Below the pieces are notes generated by a model, which made no database searches, had not been told where the DNA came from, and worked only from the letters and a program-made list of their open reading frames with translations. Position numbers and translations under genes: made by a program. Of a DNA stretch of 64,000 bases, positions 34,861 through 44,096 are shown piece after piece (within the stretch, counting starts at the first letter, position 1; the number at the start of each line of letters is the position of its first letter). Source of the DNA: JAXLRU01 sp046330935 (lineage in GTDB: Bacteria > Actinomycetota > Actinomycetes > Actinomycetales > Kineosporiaceae); NCBI GenBank assembly GCA_046330935.1, contig JAXLRU010000005.1:186001-250000 (forward strand), read 5' to 3'.

Positions 34861-35436
34861 ATGGCCCCCCTCGACGAACCGGTCGCCGACAGCGCGGCCC
34901 TGGCATGGTCGGGCGAGCCGGGGCGATGGGAGGCCGACGCGTCGACCATCCACCTGGTCACCGACGGTGAGACCGACTTCTGGCGCACCACCCATTACGG
35001 GTTCATCCGCGACAACGGTCACTTCGCCTATCGCAAGGTCAGCGGCGACTTCGTGGCCGAGGTGCGGGTCCGCGCCGACTACCGCAGCGAGTTCGACCAG
35101 GCCGGCCTCATGGTGCGGTTGGACGCCGAGCGCTGGATGAAGTGCGGCGTCGAGTTCGCCCACGGCCGCCACCTGCTCAGCGCGGTGGTCACCCACGGCG
35201 TGTCCGACTGGTCGCAGTCGGCGCTGCGCGAGGCGCCGCAGGTGCTCGCCGTCCGGGTGCGGCGTGCCGGGGACAGCCTCACCGTCGACTTCGCGGTCGA
35301 CGGCGGCATGTGGGCCACGCACCGCCTCGCCTTCTTCCCGCCCGCGCTGCCCGTCGGCGTCGGGCCGATGGCCGCCTCGCCCACCGAGGGCGGCATGGCC
35401 GTCACCTTCACCGGGTTCACGGTCCAGCCCGTCTGA
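34861..35436 (+). CDS. DUF1349 (concanavalin-A-like fold) protein
   Basis: A 191-residue soluble protein of the DUF1349 family, a beta-sandwich related to lectin-like folds, with unknown function. Diagnostic strands are FWRTTHYGFIRDNGHF, DFVAEVRVRADYRSEFDQAG, LMVRLDAERWMKCGVEF and a C-terminal VGPMAASPTEGGMAVTFTGF. No signal peptide is present, so it acts in the cytoplasm despite following two secreted glucanases. The ATG at 34861 lacks a clear Shine-Dalgarno. Its 3' end overlaps the convergent hrpB gene by 20 bases. Confidence 0.85.
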   Translation: MAPLDEPVADSAALAWSGEPGRWEADASTIHLVTDGETDFWRTTHYGFIRDNGHFAYRKVSGDFVAEVRVRADYRSEFDQAGLMVRLDAERWMKCGVEFAHGRHLLSAVVTHGVSDWSQSALREAPQVLAVRVRRAGDSLTVDFAVDGGMWATHRLAFFPPALPVGVGPMAASPTEGGMAVTFTGFTVQPV

Positions 35437-38002
35437 GCGCTGCGGCCGTCCGCGCGGTCGCCGGCGCCCGCCACGGGTCCTCCGGCCACGGATGCTTCGG
35501 GTAGCGCCCCCGCATCTGTGCGCGCACCTGCGGGTAGGCGCTCTCCCAGAACGACTCCAGGTCGCCCGTCACGGCCAGCGGGGCACCGGCCGGCGAGAGC
35601 AGGTGCAGGACGACGCCCACGTCGCCCCCCAGCACCCGAGGCCCCCGCGCCCAGCCGAAGCACTCCTGCAGCTTCACGGCGAGGACCGGGCGGAGCGGGT
35701 CCGACCAGTCCACGCGCACGCGCCGCCCGCTGGGCACCTGCAGCGACTCGGGGACCGCCTCGGCGAGGGACCCCGGACCCGTGACGGTCGCGTCCCACGG
35801 GAGCAGCCCCTTGAGGCAGGCGAGGACGTCGATGCGCGCCAGGTCGGCCCGCGAGCGGCACCGGCCCAGCGCGGGTTCCAGCCACTGCAGGTCCGCCAGC
35901 AGCGCGTCGTCGTCGACCGCCGGCCAGCGCTGCGGGCGCCAGGCATGGGCGGCCGCCAGCCGCTGCCGGAATGCGGTCGCCGCGTCCGACCACCTGAGCA
36001 GGCCCAGGCCGTCACGGCGCAGGCCGTCGGCCACGGCCGCGGCGCGCAGGGCCGGTTCGACCTCGGCCGGGACGTCCTCCAGCACGATCGCCCCGAGCGA
36101 CCTCCGCCGCCGGGCCCGCACGTCACCGTCGGCCCAGACCGCGCTGACGCGGGTCTCGTGGAGAGCGGAGGCGGCCTGCAGCGCCACCGCCTCGTCGATC
36201 GCGACGGCCGTGCGGCAGTGCAGGCCGCTGCCTCGCGGGACCGCGTCGACCACCACGATCCAGGGGCTGCCCTCGAGAGCGGAGCCCGCCGCCAGCTCCA
36301 CCTGCGGACCCGACGTCATCACGTAGGAGTCGGCCTCCTCGCGGCGGCGGGCGATCCGGTCGGGGTAGGCCAGGGCCGCGACCAGGCCCACGGCGTCCAG
36401 CGACGACGGTCGCGCCCCGCCGTCGCCGGTCCCGGGGAGGGAGGCGGCCGCCGCGCTCAGGCGCTGGGTCTCCTGCCGCCATCGCCGCACGACCTCGCCG
36501 GGCGCCTCGCCCCTGCGCAGGCGGCGCACCGCCGCGGCGAGGTCGTCCCCGGCGCGCAGGCCCCTGGCGCCGGCCACCTCGTCGTCGAGGGCGGCCGTGG
36601 CCTCGGCCGCCGCCGCCACTCCCACGAACGGTGCCGCGTCGAGCAGGGCCCGCCCCAGGCGGGGGTGGACGCCGAGCCGGAGGTGGGCGCGGCCCCGCGG
36701 CGTCGGCCTTCCGTCGGCGTCGACGGCACCCAGGGCGCCCAGGACGGCCCGGGCCGCGGCGAGTCGCCCGGCGGGCGGCGGCTCGGGTAGCGCCAGCCCG
36801 GAGCCGTCCGGCAACCCCCACGCCGCGAGCGCGAGGGCCGCGGGCGCCAGATCCCCGATCATGATCTCGGCCTGCGGGTGGTCGGGGAGCCGGTGGTGGT
36901 CCGTGGCCGCCCAGCAGCGGATGCCCACGCCCGGGGCCTCCCGGCCCGCGCGACCGGTGCGCTGCGCGGCGGAGGCGCGGGAGACCCGCGTCGTCACCAG
37001 CCGGGCCAGTCCTCGGCCGGGGTCGTGCTCGGACTGCCGTGACAGCCCCGCGTCGACGACGACTCGCACCCCGGGGACGGTGAGACTCGACTCGGCGACG
37101 GCGCTGCTGACGATGACGCGCGGGTGCTCACCGGGGCGCAGGACGGCGTCCTGGACGCCCGCGGGCAGCCCGCCGTGCAGCACCCTCACGTCGACGTCGG
37201 CAGCACCCGCGCGCACGGCCGCGGCCACGTGCTCGATCTCCCGCAGGCCGGGGACGAACACCAGGACGTCGCCACGGCGCTCCTCGTGGGCGGCGACGGC
37301 GACGGCGGCGACGTGGTCGAGGAAGCCGGGATCGACCTGGTTGCGGCCGCCCGCGTGCTGCGGCGGTGCGGGCGGCGGCGCCCACCGCATCTCCACCGGG
37401 TGGGTGGGGGCGCTGACCTCCAGCACCGGCACGGGACCGGCGCCCGCGGGTGCCAGGGCGGTGGTGAGGACCGACACGTCGGGGGTCGCCGAGGTCGCGA
37501 GCAGCCACAGGTCCTCGCGCAGGGCGGCCCTCACGTCGACGGCGAACGCCAGCGCCAGGTCGGCGTCGAGGTGACGCTCGTGGCACTCGTCGAGCACGAC
37601 GGCGGCGACGCCGGGCAGCTCCGGGTCGCGCAGCAGCCGGTTGACGAGGACCCCGGTGGTGACGACCTCGACCCTGGTGCGGGCGCTCACCCGCCGCTCG
37701 CCCCGCACCGTGACACCGACGACGTCCCCCACGGCCGTGCCGGTCAGCGCGGCCATGCGCGCGGCGGCGGCGCGTGCCGCGAGGCGACGGGGCTGGGCCA
37801 CGACGACGGCGCCCTCCGCTGCGCCCGCGGCCAGGGCGCGGGCCAGGGCGAGGGGGACCAGCGTGGTCTTGCCCGTCCCCGGTGGTGCCACGAGGAGGGC
37901 CCGCCCGCTGCGCTCGAGGCACGCGACGACCTCGGCCAGCCGGCCTGCGACGGGGAGGTCGCCGCCCGCCCTCAGGCCCTGATCCCAGACCGCCACCGCC
38001 AT
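35417..38002 (-). CDS. hrpB: ATP-dependent helicase HrpB
   Basis: An 861-residue DExH-box helicase of the HrpB family, a presumed RNA helicase of unclear cellular role. Motif I is LLVAPPGTGKTTLVPLAL, motif II VLDECHERHLDADL, motif III LLATSATPD, motif V SSAVAESSLTVPGVRVVVD and motif VI QRTGRAGREAPG. The HA2-like helical region (about 400-480) and the HrpB C-terminal domain follow, ending ESAYPQVRAQMRGRYPKHPW with the PWPEDP signature. The ATG at 38002 was chosen since the frame further upstream is random and overlaps the divergent DUF3592 gene. Confidence 0.92.
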   Translation of the reverse strand: MAVAVWDQGLRAGGDLPVAGRLAEVVACLERSGRALLVAPPGTGKTTLVPLALARALAAGAAEGAVVVAQPRRLAARAAAARMAALTGTAVGDVVGVTVRGERRVSARTRVEVVTTGVLVNRLLRDPELPGVAAVVLDECHERHLDADLALAFAVDVRAALREDLWLLATSATPDVSVLTTALAPAGAGPVPVLEVSAPTHPVEMRWAPPPAPPQHAGGRNQVDPGFLDHVAAVAVAAHEERRGDVLVFVPGLREIEHVAAAVRAGAADVDVRVLHGGLPAGVQDAVLRPGEHPRVIVSSAVAESSLTVPGVRVVVDAGLSRQSEHDPGRGLARLVTTRVSRASAAQRTGRAGREAPGVGIRCWAATDHHRLPDHPQAEIMIGDLAPAALALAAWGLPDGSGLALPEPPPAGRLAAARAVLGALGAVDADGRPTPRGRAHLRLGVHPRLGRALLDAAPFVGVAAAAEATAALDDEVAGARGLRAGDDLAAAVRRLRRGEAPGEVVRRWRQETQRLSAAAASLPGTGDGGARPSSLDAVGLVAALAYPDRIARRREEADSYVMTSGPQVELAAGSALEGSPWIVVVDAVPRGSGLHCRTAVAIDEAVALQAASALHETRVSAVWADGDVRARRRRSLGAIVLEDVPAEVEPALRAAAVADGLRRDGLGLLRWSDAATAFRQRLAAAHAWRPQRWPAVDDDALLADLQWLEPALGRCRSRADLARIDVLACLKGLLPWDATVTGPGSLAEAVPESLQVPSGRRVRVDWSDPLRPVLAVKLQECFGWARGPRVLGGDVGVVLHLLSPAGAPLAVTGDLESFWESAYPQVRAQMRGRYPKHPWPEDPWRAPATARTAAALRRAGP

Positions 38003-38128
38003 GCCGCCAGTCTGCCCGGCGGGCCGGGACATCGGGCACGGGGCGGCGACACCGGGATGTGCCACCCTGGGCGCACCACAGCGGCCCGCCGACCGGCGGG
38101 GAGCGCGGGGACGGAACGGGGAGAGGCG

Positions 38129-38554
38129 ATGGGGGAGCGAGCACTCGCGCTGGTCGGGGTCCTGCCGATGCTGGTCGGGGTGGCCGCCGTGGTGTCGTCG
38201 TGGCGCACCGCGAGCCGGGAGCGCAGGCTGGTCCGGCGGGGACGGCGGGTGGTCGCCACGGTGGTCGACAACCAGATCCGCTCCACCAGTGACGGGGGCC
38301 TCACGTTCGCGCCGGTCGTCGAGTTCTTCACGGCGACGGAGCAGAAGGTGCGGGCCGACGTGCCCGGGGCCGTCCGCCCCATCTCCTACGTGCCGGGTGA
38401 GCAGCTCGTCGTGCACCACGACCCGACCGACCCCCAGCGGCTCGTCACCGGGCGCAGTGCCGGCCCCGTCGTGGGAGTGGTGGTCGGGCTCGGCTTCCTG
38501 GGCTTCGGGGTGCTCTGGGTGTGGTCGGTCACCTCGTGGAGCCGGTGGGGGTGA
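38129..38554 (+). CDS. DUF3592 membrane protein
   Basis: A 141-residue protein with an N-terminal membrane segment (LALVGVLPMLVGVAAVVSSW, about 5-24), a small beta domain (about 35-105: RRVVATVVDNQIRS, FAPVVEFFTATEQKV, YVPGEQLVVHHDPTDPQRLV) and a C-terminal membrane segment (about 112-135). This is the standard layout of DUF3592 proteins, which have no known function. The ATG has GGGGAGAGG upstream. Convergent with the carboxylate-amine ligase gene. Confidence 0.82.
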   Translation: MGERALALVGVLPMLVGVAAVVSSWRTASRERRLVRRGRRVVATVVDNQIRSTSDGGLTFAPVVEFFTATEQKVRADVPGAVRPISYVPGEQLVVHHDPTDPQRLVTGRSAGPVVGVVVGLGFLGFGVLWVWSVTSWSRWG

Positions 38555-38567
38555 GCGGCCGGCGCGA

Positions 38568-39710
38568 TCAGCCGGTCAGCGGGCCCTCGTGCAGCTCGCG
38601 GGTGAGATGGCGCAGCACCGCCCCGACGTCGCCTCCGGCCGCCGCGGCGACGGCGCGCTGGCGCTGGTAGCTGGCGCCGTGCTCGAGGATCCGGGCGACG
38701 CCGTCCAGGCCTTCACGGCAGCCGAGCTCGGCGGCGAGGGGAGCCAGCCGGTCCAGCTCCTCGGCGAGGTGGTCGGTCACCAGCCGCTCGGTGTTGGCGG
38801 CGTCGAGGATCACGATGGCGTCGAGCCCGTACCGGGCGGCCCGCCACTTGTTCTCCTGCACGTGCCAGGGCGGCAGCGTCGGCGGGCGCTCGCCCGCGTC
38901 GAGCCGGCGCCCGAGGTCGACGACGAGACAGTGGGTGAGCGCCGCGATGGCCTCGACCTCGGCGAGCGTGGGCAGGCCGTCGCACACGCGGGTCTCGAGG
39001 GTGCCGAGCTCGGGGGAGGGGCGTAGGTCCCACCGGATCTCGGAGTGCACGTCGATGACGCCCGTCGCCAGCATGTCGGCGACGTAGGACTCGTACTCGG
39101 CCCACGTGCGGAACTGGAACGGCAGTCCGGCCGTGGGCAGCTGCTGGAACAGCAGCGCCCGGTTGCTCGCATAGCCGGTGTCGATGCCCTCCCAGAACGG
39201 GGACGACGCCGAGAGGGCCTGCAGGTGCGGGTAGTAGACGAGCAGCGCGTCGAGGAGCTGGATCACCCGGTCGGCGTCGGGGACGCCCACGTGCACGTGC
39301 ACGCCATAGATCACCATCTGCCGGCCCCACCACTGGGTGCGGTCGAGCAGCGTCGCGTACCGGTCGCCCTCGCTGATCTGCTGGGTGCTCCAGCGGGAGA
39401 ACGGGTGGCTGCCCGCGCAGAACATGTCGAGCCCCAGCGCGTCGGTGACGGCGGTCAGCTGCTGCAGCGACCCGGCAAGGTCGGCCGCCGCCTCGCCGGC
39501 GTGCTCGCAGATCCCCGTCACGAGCTCGACGGTGTTGAGCAGGAACTCCTTCTTGATCTTCGCGTGGCTGCCGGGACCGCCCTCCTCCTCCAGCGCCGCG
39601 AACACCGACGGCGCCGCCGAGGCGAGGTCACCCGTGGCGGGGTCGACCAGCGCCAGTTCCCACTCGACGCCGATCGTGGGCGCAGCGGAGGGGTGGAAGG
39701 TGACGGGCAT
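38568..39710 (-). CDS. Carboxylate-amine ligase, YbdK/GCS2 type
   Basis: A 380-residue member of the glutamate-cysteine ligase 2 family (YbdK, weak gamma-glutamylcysteine synthetase). Motifs are PTIGVEWELALVDPATGD at the N-terminus, the KEFLLNTVELVTG helix, YGVHVHVGVPDADRV with two His in the active site, and the central RALLFQQLPTAGLPFQF. The C-terminal NKWRAARYGLDAIVI completes the fold. The ATG at 39710 directly precedes the family's conserved start, whereas the longer frame to 39806 is Pro/Arg filler. Substrate pair in this organism is unknown; EgtA is a less likely alternative because of length. Confidence 0.87.
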   Translation of the reverse strand: MPVTFHPSAAPTIGVEWELALVDPATGDLASAAPSVFAALEEEGGPGSHAKIKKEFLLNTVELVTGICEHAGEAAADLAGSLQQLTAVTDALGLDMFCAGSHPFSRWSTQQISEGDRYATLLDRTQWWGRQMVIYGVHVHVGVPDADRVIQLLDALLVYYPHLQALSASSPFWEGIDTGYASNRALLFQQLPTAGLPFQFRTWAEYESYVADMLATGVIDVHSEIRWDLRPSPELGTLETRVCDGLPTLAEVEAIAALTHCLVVDLGRRLDAGERPPTLPPWHVQENKWRAARYGLDAIVILDAANTERLVTDHLAEELDRLAPLAAELGCREGLDGVARILEHGASYQRQRAVAAAAGGDVGAVLRHLTRELHEGPLTG

Positions 39711-39822
39711 CGTGCTCCGGGGGGTCGGGCGGGGCGCCCGCGGGGGCGCGCCGGGGCAGGGGCCGGCGGATCCGGCCCCCCGGCGATCGTCCCACGGGCG
39801 CCCCACGCCGTCGTGCCAGGCG

Positions 39823-40380
39823 TCACCAGGCCGACCCCACCCGCACCGTCGACGTCGTCAACGACGCGGCGAGGGCTGTGGCCCGGGCCGAGACGGGCCG
39901 GATCATCCGCAGCTCGCGCACCGCCTGCCCGTTTCCCTCGAGGGTCCCGCCGGAGCAGGGCGTCCACCCGAACCGCTCGTAGAACGCGGCCAGCTCGGGA
40001 TCGCAGAAGAGCATGCCGAGGTCGGCGCCGCCGGCGTCGATCAACCGCCCCACCTCCCGCAGCACCGTCCCGGCGTGCCCGGCGCTGCGGTACGGCGGCA
40101 TCGTGAACACGCACCCGAGGCCGGCGACGGCCAGCTCCACGCCGTCGTGCAGGACGGGCGCCCGGATCAGCGCGGCGTGCGCCAGGAGCACCTCGTGCCT
40201 GCGCAGCACCACGTACGTGGGGGACTCCCGGTCCCCGAACGGCGTGCCGATCCAGCGCAACCCGCCGTCGAACAGGCCCGTCCACTCGCACCGCATGAAG
40301 GTCACGGCCTGCCACGCGACCGACGCGGGCAGGGACACGTGGTCGAACACCTCGGGGCGGGGGAGCGCGTCGGTGGTCAT
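39823..40380 (-). CDS. GNAT-family N-acetyltransferase
   Basis: A 185-residue protein with the GNAT fold. The acetyl-CoA strand and loop are visible as VAGLGCVFTMPPYRSAGHAG, where 'YRSAGHAG' stands for the Q/RxxGxG/A pyrophosphate loop, followed by LGMLFCDPELAAFYERFGW with the typical Tyr. The N-terminal strands (YVVLRRHEVLLAHAALI) fit. The acceptor is unknown. The ATG at 40380 follows a TAGCGT box by eight bases on the same strand, a likely leaderless start. Confidence 0.82.
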   Translation of the reverse strand: MTTDALPRPEVFDHVSLPASVAWQAVTFMRCEWTGLFDGGLRWIGTPFGDRESPTYVVLRRHEVLLAHAALIRAPVLHDGVELAVAGLGCVFTMPPYRSAGHAGTVLREVGRLIDAGGADLGMLFCDPELAAFYERFGWTPCSGGTLEGNGQAVRELRMIRPVSARATALAASLTTSTVRVGSAW

Positions 40381-40435
40381 GGGTGGCGACGCTACGGCCG
40401 CCGCCCGGGAATGGGCAGGCCTACGGCCGTGCCGC

Positions 40436-41206
40436 TCAGGCGAGCGTGACCCCCGTGAGGCGGGCGCACTCGGCGAGGAAGGCATCCTGGATCGCGACGT
40501 CGTCGGCGGCCGGGTTGTTGGCCAGGACCGCCTGGCGCTTGAAGTAGCGCCCCGACACGGTCGCGGCCGGGTCGTCGCTCGTGGCCAGCCACACCTGGGT
40601 GGCGGCGCCCTCGGGCAGGTCGTCGGTGGCGTTCGGGCCGCCCAGCTTGGTGCGGATCCAGCCCGGGTCGACGGCGTTGCTGAGCACCTCGGGGTGGCGC
40701 CGGGCCACCGCGAAGGCCAGGACGACGTCCCACAGCTTGGAGTCGCTGTAGGCCTGCATGCCGTGCCACGCCTTGCGCTCCCATTGCAGGTCGTCGAGGT
40801 CGGCGACCCCGTCGGCCTCCAGCCCGGAGGTCAGGTAGACCAGCCGCGCCGGCAGCGGCATCAGCGCGGTGAGCAGGTAGGGCGCGAGGGCGTTGACGTG
40901 CAGGATCAGCTCGACGCCGTCCTCGCTGGTGGTGCGCGAGTCGATCCCGCCGCCGATCCCGGCGTTGTGGATCACGACGTCGTAGGGCCCGAGGTCGTTC
41001 GCCTGCTCGGCAAGGGTGCGGGTGGAGGCGAAGGACGCGAGGTCGCCGACGACAGCGCCCGCGGCGCCGGGAAGGGCGGCGAGGGCCTCGTCGGCGCGCT
41101 GCCGGGTGCGCCCATGGAGGACGACGTCGTGCCCCGCCGCGATCAGGTCGGCGGCGGTGCGGGCTCCGATGCCGTCGCTGGAGCCGGTGACGAACACGCG
41201 GGCCAT
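40436..41206 (-). CDS. Short-chain dehydrogenase/reductase
   Basis: A 256-residue Rossmann-fold oxidoreductase. The cofactor loop is VFVTGSSDGIGARTAADL, with an Arg after strand 2 (HGRTRQRADE) favouring NADP. Further motifs are VVIHNAGIGGG, LVYLTSGLEA, the catalytic Tyr-x3-Lys AYSDSKLWD, and the late DPGWIRTKLGG. The family Ser lies in TSGLE. Length is normal. AGGAGGAACCC precedes the ATG at 41206. The substrate is unknown. Confidence 0.88.
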   Translation of the reverse strand: MARVFVTGSSDGIGARTAADLIAAGHDVVLHGRTRQRADEALAALPGAAGAVVGDLASFASTRTLAEQANDLGPYDVVIHNAGIGGGIDSRTTSEDGVELILHVNALAPYLLTALMPLPARLVYLTSGLEADGVADLDDLQWERKAWHGMQAYSDSKLWDVVLAFAVARRHPEVLSNAVDPGWIRTKLGGPNATDDLPEGAATQVWLATSDDPAATVSGRYFKRQAVLANNPAADDVAIQDAFLAECARLTGVTLA

Positions 41207-41494
41207 GGGTTCCTCCTCTGGGGGCGGCGCTGCGGCGCCGGGGGTCGCGGTGCGGGGCAGAGCCTCGCACAGGTGCCGGAACGGTTCGACCGCGGGGGCG
41301 CACGATGTCATGGGGCATTCCGGGCCTGCGGCGCGCTCGCACCGCGGGGCTGCCCCTGCATCGCACGGGTGACCGGTACCGGCACCGACACCCTTCGGGT
41401 ACGGCTACTCAATCGCCGTCGCGCTGCCGATGCCCACCATGGTCATGACCGTCGTACCTCGTGCTCCGACCCCGCTGCGCGAAAGGCCCCCGCC

Positions 41495-43670
41495 ATGTCC
41501 ACCTCCACACCCGCCGAACCCCAGGCGGCACCCGTCGCCGAGTTCGCCTGCCCGGGGTGCAGCGAGCTCCTCCCCACCGGCGCCCCGGCCTGCCCGGTCT
41601 GCGGCATCCGCCTGACCGGCCCCGACGCGGTGCGGCTGTGGCACCTCGACCAGCAGTTGGCCGCCCTTCGCGTGCAGCGCGAGGCGCTGATCGCCGCGCT
41701 GCGGCTGCCGCTGCCGGCGGGCGCGCCGACCGGCCCTGACCGGCGGCCGCGCACCTCGACGCTGGGGGCCCAGCGCCTGCTGCTGACGCTGGGCGTGTTC
41801 TGCCTGTCGGTCGGGGCGCTCGTGTTCGTCGCCGTCGCGTGGAGCCTGCTCGGTGCGCTGGGACAGGCCGTCGTCATGCTCGCCCTCACGGCGGCCGCCT
41901 TCGCGGCCGTGCCGCGGCTGAGCGGCCGGGGACTGCCGTCCACAGCGTCGGCGATGGAGGCGCTCGGCTGCCTGCTGATCGTCGCCGACCTGTGGGGGGC
42001 CTGGCAGCTCGGACTGGTCGACGGGCTGGGCTGGCCCGGCTGGCTCTACACGGCGGTGTCGGCCGTCGTCGCGGCGGCCGTCCTCGTGGTGCTCGGTCGG
42101 CAGCTCACGGGCTCACGGCTGGCGCCGTTCGCGGCCGCGGGCGCCCTCGTCGTCGCAGCCCTCGCCGTCGCCGCCGGCCCCGACGGCCGGCTCGGCCACG
42201 CCTGGCCCGCGGTGGGCGCCGCCGCGGTGCTCGTCGTCCTCGCCCGTCCCGCGTTCGTCCGCCTCGGCTGGGGCGAGCCCTCCCGCGTGCTGCTCGGCGG
42301 CGGTCTCCTGCTCGTCGTGGCGTCGCTGCCCTCGGCGGCAGACGAGGCGGCCGGTGCCGCGCGGGCCGCGGACGCCGCAGTGCCGGCGGGTGCCCTGGCC
42401 GCCGTCGCCGCGCTCGCCCTCGCCTGGATCGCGCTCACCACCTCGGCCCCGGGTCTCGGCGTGCTCCGCGGACGTCGCGTGCCCGGTGACCGTGCCGCCC
42501 TCGCCGTCGTCGCGGGCGGCGCCCTGGGTGTCGCCGCGGCGTCGCTGCTGCGGTTCGCGCCGACCTCCGGTGCGCTGCTCGCCGCCGTCATCGTCGCGGT
42601 GGCGGCCCTCGACGCCGTCCGCGACCGTCGCCGGCTGCCCGGGGAGCCCGAACCGCTTCGCGTCCCCGCCGTGTCCCTCGACGTGCGCGCCACCGCCCGC
42701 CTCGCCGTGCTGACCGCCTCGACGGTGGCGGCGTGCTGGCTGGCCGGGGTCCTGGTCGAGGCCGATCGCGAGCCGGTCGTCGTCGCCGCCCTCGCCGCCG
42801 CCGTCGCGCTGCGCTGGCTCGTCGACGGCTGGTCGCCGCTGGCCGCCAGCCTGAGGCCCGTGCTGCTGCTCGGCGGTGGTCTGGCCGCCGTCGCCGCGGG
42901 CGGCCTCCTCGGCGAGACGTCCCGGCGCCACCCCGACACCTGGCGGTGCGCGGGACTGGCCGCCGCCGTCGCCCTGTGCCTGGTCGCAGCCGCCTGGTGG
43001 CGCGCCCGCGGCGGCGCGGGCAGGGGCGGCCGAGGCCTCCCTGGCGCTCGCCGCCGTCGCGGGCCAGGCCGCCGCCCTGGTCGCGGGCGCGCTCGGGGGC
43101 GCCTTCCACCTCGCGGCCGTCGCGGCCGTCGGGGGCGCGCTCACGGCCGCCTGCGCCGTGCAGCCCCGCCGGGCTCCCGTGGCCTACCTCGCCTCGGGAC
43201 TGTTCTCGATCGCCACGTGGTCGCTGACGGCGCGCGCCGACGTCGACGTCGTCGAGGCGTACTCCCTGCCCGCGGCCGCCCTGCTCGGGCTGGCCGGGAT
43301 CCTCGTGGCCCGGCGCGTGCGGACGCCGGGGTCGTGGGCGGTGCTCGGGCCCGCCGTCTCCGTCGGCCTCGGCCCCTCGGCGCTCGTGGCCGTCGGCGGG
43401 GACGGCTGGATCCGGCCCGTGGGGGTCCTGGCGGCATCCGCTGTCGTGCTCGTCCTGGGGGTCCGGCTGCGACTGGCCGCGGCGGTGCTCCCCGCCACGA
43501 TCGCGCTCGTCGTCGTCGGCCTCGCGCAGCTGTGGCCCGTGGTCACGCTGGTCCCGCGCTGGATCACCCTCGCGCTCGTCGGTGCCCTGTTCGTGTGGTG
43601 GGGGGCGCGCTACGAGCGCAGCCGCCGCAACCTCGGCGCCGCCGTCACCTGGCTGCGCGGACTGCGCTGA
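41495..43670 (+). pseudogene. SCO7613-type polytopic membrane protein, frameshifted
   Basis: A large actinobacterial membrane protein named after Streptomyces SCO7613. The N-terminus has a zinc ribbon (CPGCSELLPTGAPACPVCG, two CxxC pairs) and a helix (LWHLDQQLAALRVQREALIA), then about a dozen or more hydrophobic segments beginning LLLTLGVFCLSVGALVFVAV. Near 43010-43030 the sense moves by one base in a GGCGCGGGCAGGGGCGG run, and the second frame continues EASLALAAVAGQAAALVAG to the stop at 43670. The joined product would be about 725 residues. Function is unknown. The ATG at 41495 has GAAAGG upstream. Confidence 0.72.
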
Positions 43671-43749
43671 TCGCCGGGCGTTGCCGGCCCGACCGGCGCT
43701 CGCCGCCGCGTCGCGCCGGACACGGGCGCGCCTTGCCCCGTACGGGCCG

Positions 43750-43915
43750 GGTGTGGTTGAGTCCGGCGCGACGGCAGTGAAGGAAGTCCGGTGAGAATCC
43801 GGCGCGGTCCCGCCACTGTCACCGGGGAGCGGATCCCCTCGCGCGCCACGGCCGCCTCGGCGGTTGGAAGGCCGGGAGTCCGCACTGATCCGGGAGCCAG
43901 GATACTTCGGCCGTC
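43750..43915 (+). promoter_or_regulatory. Cobalamin (B12) riboswitch
   Basis: An RNA element that binds adenosylcobalamin and lowers expression of B12 genes. Conserved landmarks in order: GGAAGTCCGGTGAGAATCCG near 43782, GCGGTCCCGCCACTGT at 43804-43819, and the B12 box GGGAGCCAGGATAC near 43892-43905. Its position directly upstream of the long cobalamin operon fits. The outer boundaries are approximate because P1 was not resolved with certainty. Confidence 0.92.
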
Positions 43916-43955
43916 GGTGCAAGCCCTAGGGCGTGGATACCCGTGGAGGCCATCG

Positions 43956-44021
43956 ATGAGGCGTCGTTCCCTGCTGCCGTGCGCGCAGCACACCCCCCAC
44001 CGTTACCGCAGCAGCTGCTGA
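43956..44021 (+). CDS. Possible 21-residue leader peptide
   Basis: An ATG with GGAGG six bases upstream opens a 21-codon frame (MRRRSLLPCAQHTPHRYRSS, then Cys and TGA) between the riboswitch and cobQ. It is basic and rich in Arg, His, Ser and Cys. The good ribosome site is the main support. It may couple translation to the hairpin downstream or be fortuitous. Confidence 0.35.
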   Translation: MRRRSLLPCAQHTPHRYRSSC

Positions 44022-44039
44022 CGGCGTGCGCGATTCCTG

Positions 44040-44067
44040 CGCGCCCGGGCCCCTGGCCCGCGGCGCG
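44040..44067 (+). terminator. Hairpin 30 bases before cobQ (possible attenuator)
   Basis: Two six-bp stem halves, CGCGCC and CGGGCC with their complements, with one bulged base and a three-base loop. Lying between the leader peptide and the cobQ ribosome site, it could be the expression platform of the riboswitch (terminator or ribosome-site sequestration). Confidence 0.4.
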
Positions 44068-44096
44068 GCGCTGACGCCTGCGCGAACGAGGCGGCG

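Noticed and set aside
43791..44021. A 76-codon frame running through the riboswitch
   Set aside because: Its first part is the conserved riboswitch RNA; only the last 21 codons, which have their own ribosome site, are kept as a candidate.
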